Part shown: piece by piece, positions 33,545 to 41,534 of the stretch | Layout: the number at the start of each line of letters is the position of its first letter | How positions within the stretch are numbered: the first letter of the stretch is position 1 | DNA from: Liminaster sp045576355 | Lineage (GTDB): Bacteria; Bacteroidota; Bacteroidia; Bacteroidales; UBA3663 | DNA: 64,000 nucleotides | Assembly (NCBI GenBank): GCA_045576355.1 | Contig: JAZNGG010000016.1 | Span: 50,378-114,377 of the forward strand | Direction: 5' to 3' | Program-made: the position numbers and the translations under genes | Notes under the pieces: model-generated | What the model was told of the DNA's origin: nothing | The model's input: only the letters and a program-made list of their open reading frames with translations | Databases searched by the model: none

Positions 33545-34900
33545 CTAGAAGTTGATTTGAGCCATGAATTGGAGGCGGTTATCATGACGGAATTCGCCAC
33601 TCATATTTTTGCGTGCACCCCAGATGTATTCTAAGCCCAATTGTAATTGACCATAAGAGTAGAAGATGTTATTACACAAATATTGACCATATTTGTATTG
33701 ATCTCCCCATGGTATTTCGGAAAGCATCGTCGAACCATCTGTTAATCTATATCCAGTCATGTCTTTATAGTTTTTGGCAAAACTGCGCACTTGAGAGAAC
33801 ATGTGGTTGGAGAAGAGGTTTCGGCTATAATTTATGCGAAAACCTCCCATAAACCCTAACTGTTGTGTCCCTTTTAATTTACCTACGTGTTTGGGGTCGG
33901 GTGTCATGTCAAGATTCATGCCATTGAGATCCTGAATGTAATCGGCTATGCCATCTCCCCATACACCCTGGTAATAGAAGTCTAACATGTCCAAAACATT
34001 GAGCACACCGGAGAGCTGAACGCCATATCCGAATCTGTCTTTGTTTTTATTGGTGAGAAGATTTCTATACTGAATATTACGCATTATGGCAGACAAGCGG
34101 GTGTGACTGCGATCACTCCATGAGTATTTGACGAAGAGTGGTACAGAGGGCATCCTTTGATTGACGAGCTTGGCATGCTCTCCTTCGGTAACACTATAAA
34201 TCGGGGACTCGATGGCGATACCCATGCTGAAACGATTGATTTGCGTCGTCCAGGCAAGCATAGAGGTCTTAACCGTGGTCAGTGAAGGTGCACCCTGGAA
34301 ATCCACAGTCATAGGGATACACTGCTGATCTGCAAAGATGGAGTAATTATAGCCGGCCATGAAACCTCGCCATGTCATATAGGCATGTTTCAGGTCTAAG
34401 CCATAATGATCCTTGTCAAAGTTAAAATCAATGTAAGCTCCAATCTGATTTTCTGTGCCGGGAAGAGCAACAAAATTGAAAAAAAGATTGGTAGTCCCCA
34501 TGCTGATTTGTGTCTTTCCACCATTGCCGGCATCAGATATGCCATCTCCATTGAGGTCCGGACGGCTTATTTTGGAAGTAACGAAATAATTGGCGTTGTC
34601 AACCGGGTTGCCCCAATCGAATGAAACAGTGCCTCGAACATATCCGCCGATGCCTAAATAAAATTGTTTTTCTTTACCGATAATAGCAAAGCGAGGCAGC
34701 TTGCCAGCTTGATAGTGTGTCGGAGCATTTTCGGAGAGAATGCCAATGATGCCACGATCAATCACTTTACCTCCGGAAACAAGATCTACCTCATATAAGC
34801 TCAAATCAACGCTTCCGTTGTTGTTCTGAGCATTTGTGATCGTAAAAACGGTGGACGACAGCAGGACTGAGGTCAACACCCAATGTAAAATACGTTTCAT
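33545..34900 (-). CDS. DcaP-like outer-membrane porin
   Basis: The 451-residue protein has a signal peptide (MKRILHWVLTSVLLSSTVFT, then NAQ) and a beta-barrel of alternating hydrophobic strands ending in Phe (RLQFMAQINF), the usual signal for outer-membrane insertion. FYLGIGGYVRGTVSFDWGNP and GAYIDFNF with KHAYMTWRG match DcaP-family porins, which take up small, often anionic or dicarboxylate solutes; the substrate here is unknown. It may be monocistronic. The xyl operon is downstream on the same strand but separated by 581 bp. Confidence 0.88.
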   Translation of the reverse strand: MKRILHWVLTSVLLSSTVFTITNAQNNNGSVDLSLYEVDLVSGGKVIDRGIIGILSENAPTHYQAGKLPRFAIIGKEKQFYLGIGGYVRGTVSFDWGNPVDNANYFVTSKISRPDLNGDGISDAGNGGKTQISMGTTNLFFNFVALPGTENQIGAYIDFNFDKDHYGLDLKHAYMTWRGFMAGYNYSIFADQQCIPMTVDFQGAPSLTTVKTSMLAWTTQINRFSMGIAIESPIYSVTEGEHAKLVNQRMPSVPLFVKYSWSDRSHTRLSAIMRNIQYRNLLTNKNKDRFGYGVQLSGVLNVLDMLDFYYQGVWGDGIADYIQDLNGMNLDMTPDPKHVGKLKGTQQLGFMGGFRINYSRNLFSNHMFSQVRSFAKNYKDMTGYRLTDGSTMLSEIPWGDQYKYGQYLCNNIFYSYGQLQLGLEYIWGARKNMSGEFRHDNRLQFMAQINF

Positions 34901-35281
34901 CTTGATTTGATTTAATGTTTAAATGATAATTTGGGGTTTGTTTTCTTTGTTGAATGAATCTATTTCACTTCTCTGAAATTTTTTATCGACATTGGTTTTT
35001 CTATGTTTGATCGAAAAGAAAACGGCAATGGAGACTTATTAGTTCGTTTTCGATCGATTTCTTCCGGCTACAAGTAGAATTTTATAAAACTATTTATTTT
35101 ATTTGAGTGCGAATGCCCGAAGAATGTCATTGGGTATGTGTAAACGCAAATTATTGAGGAGAAAAATGTAGAAAATAAATTTTTTTTAGAAAACTTATTT
35201 GAAAGTCTCTATCTTTTGCTATACCTTTGAACAACTAAAAAAATTATTAATCTAAATTACCATATAAAAATAATAAACACT
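34901..35281. other. Divergent intergenic region, porin and small-protein promoters
   Basis: On the plus strand a strong promoter (35198-35229) drives the next gene. An inverted repeat GATCGAAAA (35009-35017) with TTTTCGATC (35047-35055), separated by 29 nt, could be an operator. No ORF is credible. Confidence 0.5.
35198..35229 (+). promoter_or_regulatory. Bacteroidota-type promoter
   Basis: TTTG at 35198-35201 and TACCTTTG at 35222-35229 are separated by 20 nt, giving transcription from about 35236 and a 46-nt leader before the ATG at 35282. Confidence 0.75.
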
Positions 35282-35536
35282 ATGGCTGTCGAATGTTCGA
35301 TACGTATTTATGACGAGTATGCAGTAGTAGAATCGAATAAAGATACTTTGGGTAGCTTATTTTTAGATACATCATTGTCTTACTGTCGAATTTTTGAAAC
35401 AACAAAACAACAATCCCGAGATTACATTGATGAATTGATCAGTTGGTGTGGAGAGAAACCAGACAATATCGATCATATTATAAAGAGCATTTTGCTGTTT
35501 CTGACAGTAAAGCGACGTCAAGCCGGTTTGAATTGA
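35282..35536 (+). CDS. Small protein of unknown function (84 aa)
   Basis: It starts MAVECSIRIYDEYAVVESNK and includes IDELISWCGEKPDNIDHIIK and SILLFLTVKRRQ. It has no signal peptide, is mildly acidic with two Cys, and shows mixed alpha/beta character. A near-perfect promoter ends 52 nt before the ATG. The next gene, upp, has its own -7 element at 35628-35635, so this is probably monocistronic. I do not recognise the family. The strong promoter and clean frame favour a real gene. Confidence 0.65.
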   Translation: MAVECSIRIYDEYAVVESNKDTLGSLFLDTSLSYCRIFETTKQQSRDYIDELISWCGEKPDNIDHIIKSILLFLTVKRRQAGLN

Positions 35537-35668
35537 CCACTTTGCAAAATCAGGTAAAATATTTAATTAATGGTAAGAATATTAGAGATATTTGGGCAAG
35601 TTATTGCTGAGATGTAATATTTCTATTTATTTTTGCAAAAATAGTTTATCATTTTATAATTGTCATCA

Positions 35669-36319
35669 ATGAAAATTGTAGATTTTTCTCTAACAAATTC
35701 TGTCGTTAATAGATTTATTGCAGAATTACGCGATGTTAATATTCAGAATGACAGAATGCGTTTCAGACGTAATGTAGAGCGAATTGGAGAGGTGATGGCT
35801 TATGAAATTAGTCGCACTCTAAATTATGAACAGCAAAATGTCACTACACCTTTGGGAGTAGCGCCTGTCAATATGCCTTCAGATCAGCTGGTTTTAGCAT
35901 CTATTTTGCGCGCAGGGTTACCTTTGCATACAGGGGTTTTAAATTATTTTGACGATGCAGAGAATGCTTTTGTTTCTGCTTATCGAAAATATGATGATGA
36001 AATCAATTTCGATATACATATTGAATATATTGCTTCGCCAATTTTGGATGGAAAAGTGCTGATATTGACTGACCCGATGCTGGCTACCGGTGGCAGTATG
36101 CAACTCGCTTATGAAGCTCTTTTGACAAAGGGAACTCCTGAAAAGGTACATATCGTTTCGGTAATTGCAAGTAGAGAGGCTGTTGCATATATAGAAGAAC
36201 ATTTCCCTATAGATACTACTTTATGGGTAGCAGCTATTGATGAGCATCTTGATCAACATAAGTATATCGTTCCGGGCTTGGGAGATGCCGGTGATTTATG
36301 TTTCGGTGAAAAAGAGTAA
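35669..36319 (+). CDS. upp: Uracil phosphoribosyltransferase
   Basis: It salvages uracil to UMP using PRPP. The 216-residue protein starts at the ATG at 35669 (MKIVDFSLTNSVVNRFIAEL); an in-frame TTG at 35660 is less likely. The PRPP-binding motif is LILTDPMLATGGSM and the uracil-binding C-terminus is IVPGLGDAGDLCFG. A -7 element TATTTTTG (35628-35635) with TTG at 35604 is a likely promoter. Confidence 0.96.
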   Translation: MKIVDFSLTNSVVNRFIAELRDVNIQNDRMRFRRNVERIGEVMAYEISRTLNYEQQNVTTPLGVAPVNMPSDQLVLASILRAGLPLHTGVLNYFDDAENAFVSAYRKYDDEINFDIHIEYIASPILDGKVLILTDPMLATGGSMQLAYEALLTKGTPEKVHIVSVIASREAVAYIEEHFPIDTTLWVAAIDEHLDQHKYIVPGLGDAGDLCFGEKE

Positions 36320-36426
36320 CTTTATTACAAGATTATATTTAAGTTTTTTGTTGTTTTACAATATTGGATAATTTTTGTTTTCTGATATCGCGTTTGTTTT
36401 TATACGTATTAAAGTGTTGTTTAGTT

Positions 36427-38223
36427 ATGAAATTATTGGATTTTAGACCTCGTATCCTTTCTTGTTTGAAAGGATATACTGTTACAATGTTGGGTCAGGA
36501 TGCTTTAGCAGGTCTTATTGTCGGTATTGTTGCCTTGCCTTTGGCAATTGCTTTTGGTATAGCTTCGGGTGTAAGCCCAGAAAAAGGTATTATTACAGCG
36601 ATCGTAGCCGGTTTTATTATTTCTCTTTTAGGAGGTACGAAAGTTCAGATAGGAGGACCAACTGGAGCTTTTATCGTTATAATTTATGGCATTGTTACAA
36701 ATCCTCAATATGGTATCAGTGGCTTAACTGTTGCAACTTTATTAGCCGGTTTTTTGTTGATATTGATGGGCGTTTTCAAATTGGGTACGGTAATTAAGTT
36801 TATTCCATACCCGATTGTTATTGGCTTTACTGCTGGTATAGCTATTACAATTTTTACAACTCAGTTAGGGGATGTATTTGGCTTGAAAGAGATCGCATAT
36901 GACGAAATGGGTCGTGTTATCTATACTAATGATGGTGCTCCACTAATGAAGCCTCTGAAAACTCCTGGAGATTTTGTCGGTAAGTGGATGTGCTATTTTC
37001 GTCATGCGGATACTTTTAATCTTTGGAATTTTCTGATGTCTATTGTTAGTATCATTTTAATTATTTTTACTCCGAAATGGACTAAAAAAATACCTGGGCT
37101 CAATAAAATACCAGGTTCTCTTTATGCTATTATTGCTGTGACTCTTGTGGTATTAGGGATGAAAGAATTTTTGGGTATTGAGGGTATTGATACAATTGGA
37201 GATCGCTTTCATATAGAGTCTCAATTGCCGGACATGGTCGTTCCTACTATATCGTGGACCATGATTCAAGACCTGATGCCGATAGCATTTACGATTGCCA
37301 TATTGGGCGCTATCGAATCGTTGCTCTCTGCTGCTGTCGCTGATGGTGTTATTGGTGATCGTCATAATTCAAATACAGAACTTATAGCGCAAGGTGTTGC
37401 AAATATGGTTACTCCTCTTTTTGGAGGTATTCCTGCTACTGGAGCGATTGCTCGTACTATGACTAATATTAATAATGGAGGTCGGACACCGATAGCGGGT
37501 TTGATTCATGCTGTCGTTTTATTACTAATTCTTTTGGTATTAATGCCATTAGCAGAATATATCCCAATGGCATGTTTAGCCGGTGTTTTAGTAATTGTTA
37601 GTTATAATATGTCTGGATGGCGTACGTTTAAAGCTCTTTTAAAACATCCGAAAAGTGATGTTTCTGTTTTATTGGTTACTTTTTTTCTGACGATTATTTT
37701 TGATTTAACAATTGCAATCGAATTTGGATTAGTTTTGGCATGTCTTTTACTATTTAAACGCATGGCTAATACTTCTCATGTTTCTTTGCTTCATGATGAA
37801 ATCGATGCAAATCAAGATACGGATGTTACCACATCGGAAGACGAGAAACTCATTATCCCAACCGGTGTTCAGATTTATGAGATAGATGGTCCCTTCTTTT
37901 TTGGAATTGCCAATCGCTTTGATGAGATCGCTTCTCAGATGTCTGAAACTCCGATCGTTCGTATTATTCGTATGCGTAAAGTTCCATTTGTTGATGCCAC
38001 CGGGATACATAATTTGGAAGTGTTTGTAGATAAAAGCCATGCTGATGGTATTCATGTCATTTTGTCAGGTGTAAGAGAGGATGTGCTTCGCATGGTGCAA
38101 CGTACTTCGCTTTTCGGTAAGGTCGGCTCTCACAATATTTATGATCATATTAATGGCGCTTTAGTGAGAGCTTCAGAGGTAGTTCAAAAAGAAGAACATT
38201 ATGTAGAAAGAAATTCTGATTAA
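36427..38223 (+). CDS. SulP/SLC26-family anion transporter with STAS domain
   Basis: The likely start is the ATG at 36427 (MKLLDFRPRILSCLKGYTV), giving 598 residues; an in-frame ATG at 36364 adds a non-family leader. About twelve membrane helices (to about 450) include QDALAGLIVGIVALPLAIAFGIAS and GGPTGAF, SulP hallmarks. The C-terminal STAS domain (about 490-580) has RIIRMRKVPFVDATGIHNLE. Members carry sulfate, bicarbonate or dicarboxylates; substrate not decided. It follows upp by 107 nt. Confidence 0.93.
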   Translation: MKLLDFRPRILSCLKGYTVTMLGQDALAGLIVGIVALPLAIAFGIASGVSPEKGIITAIVAGFIISLLGGTKVQIGGPTGAFIVIIYGIVTNPQYGISGLTVATLLAGFLLILMGVFKLGTVIKFIPYPIVIGFTAGIAITIFTTQLGDVFGLKEIAYDEMGRVIYTNDGAPLMKPLKTPGDFVGKWMCYFRHADTFNLWNFLMSIVSIILIIFTPKWTKKIPGLNKIPGSLYAIIAVTLVVLGMKEFLGIEGIDTIGDRFHIESQLPDMVVPTISWTMIQDLMPIAFTIAILGAIESLLSAAVADGVIGDRHNSNTELIAQGVANMVTPLFGGIPATGAIARTMTNINNGGRTPIAGLIHAVVLLLILLVLMPLAEYIPMACLAGVLVIVSYNMSGWRTFKALLKHPKSDVSVLLVTFFLTIIFDLTIAIEFGLVLACLLLFKRMANTSHVSLLHDEIDANQDTDVTTSEDEKLIIPTGVQIYEIDGPFFFGIANRFDEIASQMSETPIVRIIRMRKVPFVDATGIHNLEVFVDKSHADGIHVILSGVREDVLRMVQRTSLFGKVGSHNIYDHINGALVRASEVVQKEEHYVERNSD

Positions 38224-38255
38224 AATCTTCTAACCTATTCAATTGACACCTATTC

Positions 38256-39383
38256 ATGATAGAACTTAAAAAACTTTCCACTCGTAAAGAATTACGTCAA
38301 TTCGTCCTTTTTGCGATTGATCTCTATCGAGATAATTGTTTTTATGTGCCACCGCTTATTACCAATGAAATAGATACCTTTGATGCGGCGGTAAATCCGG
38401 CCTTTGATTTTTGTGAGGCTGTGTTTTATATAGCCTATAAAGAAGGATGTCCTGTGGGGAGAATTGCAGGTATTATCAACCATAAACTCAATGAACAACA
38501 GCAGGTTTTACAATGTCGTTTTGGATGGGTAGATTTTATTGATGATTATGAAGTAAGTAGAGCCTTGCTTGACACGATTTGTGAATGGGGTAGGAATAAA
38601 GGAATGAATATTCTCGTGGGTCCGTTAGGGTTTACTGATTTGGACTATGAAGGATGCCTCATTAAAGGACATGATAAATTAGCTACTATTGCTACAATTT
38701 ATAATTATCCATATTATAGAGAACATTTTGAACACTACGGGATGCATCAAGATGCTCTGTGGAATGAATATTTAATGCAATTGCCTAAGGCCGTTCCTGA
38801 TAAACATCTGCGTGTCGCAAATATTGTGAAACAAAGATTTGGATTAAGGGTGGTTCGCCCATCTAATAGATGGAAATTGGTAAAAAAGTATGGTCGTTCA
38901 ATTTTTGAATTGCTTAATAAATGTTATGCTCCTCTTTATGGATTTTGTCCTTTATCTAAGAAACAGATAGACTATTATATTTCAGTTTATCTTCCTTTTA
39001 TCAGATTGGATTGTATCCGTCTTATTGTGGATCAAGAAGATAATGTCGTTTGTTTTGGTATTACATGTCCATCTCTTTCTAAAGCACAACAAAAAGCTCA
39101 TGGAAATCTTTTCCCTTTGGGGTGGTGGCATATGTTTAAAGCAATGTATCTGCGAGGTACAGATGTATGGGATTTGTATCTTGTCGGTGTCCATCCAGAT
39201 TATCAAGGTAAAGGTGTCAACGCTTTGCTTTTTACAGAATTGATCCCTCAAGCGATAGCAAATGGTTACCATTGGGCAGAGAGTAATCCCGAATTAGCGA
39301 CAAATAATAAAGTACAAGAACAATGGGCTTATTTTAATCCTATATGCCATAAACAACGTTGTTCCTTTATTAAAGGAATATAG
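38256..39383 (+). CDS. GNAT-fold protein, function unknown
   Basis: The 375-residue protein has a first domain (about 1-180: LFAIDLYRDNCFYVPPLITN, GRIAGIINHKLNE, GPLGFTDLDYEG) and a second with an acetyl-CoA-binding GNAT-like motif near the end (LYLVGVHPDYQGKGVNALLF). Such proteins occur widely in Bacteroidota and are usually annotated only as acetyltransferase-like. The ATG is 32 nt after the SulP stop, so the two may share a transcript. The acceptor is unknown. Confidence 0.75.
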   Translation: MIELKKLSTRKELRQFVLFAIDLYRDNCFYVPPLITNEIDTFDAAVNPAFDFCEAVFYIAYKEGCPVGRIAGIINHKLNEQQQVLQCRFGWVDFIDDYEVSRALLDTICEWGRNKGMNILVGPLGFTDLDYEGCLIKGHDKLATIATIYNYPYYREHFEHYGMHQDALWNEYLMQLPKAVPDKHLRVANIVKQRFGLRVVRPSNRWKLVKKYGRSIFELLNKCYAPLYGFCPLSKKQIDYYISVYLPFIRLDCIRLIVDQEDNVVCFGITCPSLSKAQQKAHGNLFPLGWWHMFKAMYLRGTDVWDLYLVGVHPDYQGKGVNALLFTELIPQAIANGYHWAESNPELATNNKVQEQWAYFNPICHKQRCSFIKGI

Positions 39384-39436
39384 AGTTTTAAATTATATTT
39401 ATTATTTATTCTGTTATCTACTATTTTCAAATATAT

Positions 39437-40372
39437 ATGAAAGAGATTATTCTTCCTTTTTTGTGTCTCGTTTTTAGTTGTTTGCCCATCGATGCACAAG
39501 ATTTTATCCCATTGTGGAGCGACAATATGCCTAATAGCAAAGGAATTGAAGTAAAAGATTCTATTGCCCGAGAACGCATTATACAAGTGGGAACCCCAGG
39601 AGTTTATGCTTTTTTGCCATCCAGGCAAGAGAATACTAAAACTGCGGTTCTCATTATTCCCGGTGGAGGTTATGTGCGTCTAGCACATGAGATAAGCGGA
39701 TTCTCTTTAGCTAAGTGGTTTAACTCTATTGGTGTCGCAGCTTTTGTTTTACAACATAGATTTCCAACATCTCCAGATGTTGAAATTTCTTGGAAAGTTC
39801 CTTTGCAAGATGCTCAAAGGGCTATAAGATTAATTAGGAATAATGCAGAAAAATGGGACATTGATACAACTGCTATTGGTGTGATGGGATCAAGTGCAGG
39901 TGCTCATCTTTCAGCATCTCTCTCTACTATTCTTGAAGATTGGTCTCAAGTAGGAGATGGATTGGACAGATTAAATTATAGACCAAACTTTGCGATTTTA
40001 GTGTCTCCTGTGATTTCAATGGTAGATAGCATAGTTCATAAAGGGAGTAGAAGTGCGTTATTGGGTGATTTAAAAGATGATCCCAATGCTCGAATCCGTT
40101 TTTCTATGGATCATCAGGTCACGTCTTCTAATCCTCCGACATTACTTATTCATGCGAGTGATGATAAATCTGTTTCGCCTCTTAATAGTGTCGCTTTTTT
40201 TCAAGCTTTGCTAAATGCTGGTGTTACAAAATCTTCTCTGCATATTTTCCCGTTTGGCCGACATGCGATTTCATTGCGTCGTCAACCTGGCAGTACTGCT
40301 TGCTGGCCTATGATTGTGGAAAAATGGATGCAGGAAGTAGGGGTGCTTAATCCATTGCAATATCAACATTAA
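39437..40372 (+). CDS. Exported alpha/beta hydrolase (esterase, acetyl-xylan esterase-like)
   Basis: It has 311 residues with a signal peptide (MKEIILPFLCLVFSCLPIDA). The oxyanion-hole motif is IIPGGGYVRLAHE, the nucleophile Ser lies in GVMGSSAGAHLSAS, the likely acid is Asp in HASDDKSV, and the His is in FPFGRHAISLR. The family (BD-FAE/Axe-like) removes acetyl or feruloyl groups from plant glycans. The true substrate is not shown by context. It is 53 nt after the GNAT-like gene and ends before a bidirectional terminator. Confidence 0.85.
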   Translation: MKEIILPFLCLVFSCLPIDAQDFIPLWSDNMPNSKGIEVKDSIARERIIQVGTPGVYAFLPSRQENTKTAVLIIPGGGYVRLAHEISGFSLAKWFNSIGVAAFVLQHRFPTSPDVEISWKVPLQDAQRAIRLIRNNAEKWDIDTTAIGVMGSSAGAHLSASLSTILEDWSQVGDGLDRLNYRPNFAILVSPVISMVDSIVHKGSRSALLGDLKDDPNARIRFSMDHQVTSSNPPTLLIHASDDKSVSPLNSVAFFQALLNAGVTKSSLHIFPFGRHAISLRRQPGSTACWPMIVEKWMQEVGVLNPLQYQH

Positions 40373-40440
40373 ATGGATTATTGATTAAGATGCATAATTG
40401 TAATATCAATTATTGGGATTAACTATTGTTATAAAATATG

Positions 40441-40475
40441 AAAAGCGACGAAGGTAATATTTCGTCGCTTTTCAA
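40441..40475. terminator. Bidirectional terminator between esterase and rpoD
   Basis: AAAAGCGACGAA (40441-40452) pairs with TTCGTCGCTTTT (40461-40472) around an 8-nt loop. The flanking A and T runs make it usable from both convergent genes. Confidence 0.85.
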
Positions 40476-40506
40476 TATTTAGATGTTCTTTTGAAAAGAA
40501 TCAATT

Positions 40507-41367
40507 TTAAAGATAGGCTAAAAGAAGTTTTGCATTAGGACTTTTGCGAATTTTTAATAAAGCTCTTTCTCTGATTTGACGAACTCGTTCACGAGTTAAT
40601 CCTAATTCCTGGCTGACCTCTTCTTGAGATTTTTCTGGGCAATCTATACCAAATGTTTGTTTGATAATTAATGCCTCTCTCTCTTTAAGCATGCTGTTTA
40701 ATAAATTCTCAAGTTCAATGTGAAGAGATTCATTATTAAGTGTTGCGTCTGTACTATCTAATTTCGTATCTGGTGTGACATCTAATAATGTTCCATCTTC
40801 ATCATCTTGAAGAGGGGAGTCTAAAGAGACGCCTCTGCTATTAGCCGCCATAGTTTCTCGTACTTTTTCCGGAGCGACTTCTAATTCGTCTGCAATTTCT
40901 TCGATTGTTGCCGGACGATTAAGTTCTTGCTCGAATCTATTTTGTATTACACGGATTTGTCGTATAAGATTATTTTGATTACCTGGAAGGCGTACCATAC
41001 GAGCTTGCTCACTAAGGGCTTGCATTATGGACTGACGAATCCACCAAACTGCATAAGAGATAAATTTAAATCCACGGGTCTCGTCAAATTTTTCGGCAGC
41101 TTTAACTAAACCAACATTGCCCTCAGAAATAAGGTCAGATAGACTTAATCCTTGATTCTGATAAAGTTTCGCAACGGAAACAACAAAACGCAAATTTGCA
41201 CGGACTAATTTATCCAAAGCCGCTTGATCTCCACGATGGATAGCTTGGGCTAATTCTACCTCTTCTTCCGGTGTAACCATTTGTTCTTTAGAAATGGCTG
41301 TTAGATAAGACTCTATAGATTCTTCCGTGCGGCGGGTAATGTTTTGTGTGATTTTAATCTGTCTCAT
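40507..41367 (-). CDS. rpoD: Primary sigma factor (ABfr-type RpoD)
   Basis: From the ATG at 41367 (MRQIKITQNITRRTEESIES) it has 286 residues, the typical compact Bacteroidota primary sigma factor without a large region 1.1. Region 2 includes LVRANLRFVVSVAKLYQNQGLSLSDLISEGNVGL, FKFISYAVWWIRQSIMQAL, region 3 RPATIEEIADELEVAPEKV, and region 4 QEEVSQELGLTRERVRQIRERALLKIR. A 14-residue extension to 41409 is less likely. It explains the TTTG/TAnnTTTG promoters seen here. Confidence 0.97.
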   Translation of the reverse strand: MRQIKITQNITRRTEESIESYLTAISKEQMVTPEEEVELAQAIHRGDQAALDKLVRANLRFVVSVAKLYQNQGLSLSDLISEGNVGLVKAAEKFDETRGFKFISYAVWWIRQSIMQALSEQARMVRLPGNQNNLIRQIRVIQNRFEQELNRPATIEEIADELEVAPEKVRETMAANSRGVSLDSPLQDDEDGTLLDVTPDTKLDSTDATLNNESLHIELENLLNSMLKEREALIIKQTFGIDCPEKSQEEVSQELGLTRERVRQIRERALLKIRKSPNAKLLLAYL

Positions 41368-41534
41368 TATTCGCTTCTTTATAGTGATATTAGGGCAAAA
41401 TTTGTGCAAATATAGACATTTATTTTGATTAAATGATTAAAAATTTCAGAAAAGTGAAAAACTTATTAAATAAAATGTCATTTTGCTCTTTGCTCTATTG
41501 TATTACTCTTAATTATGATAATCTGTTTATACTA

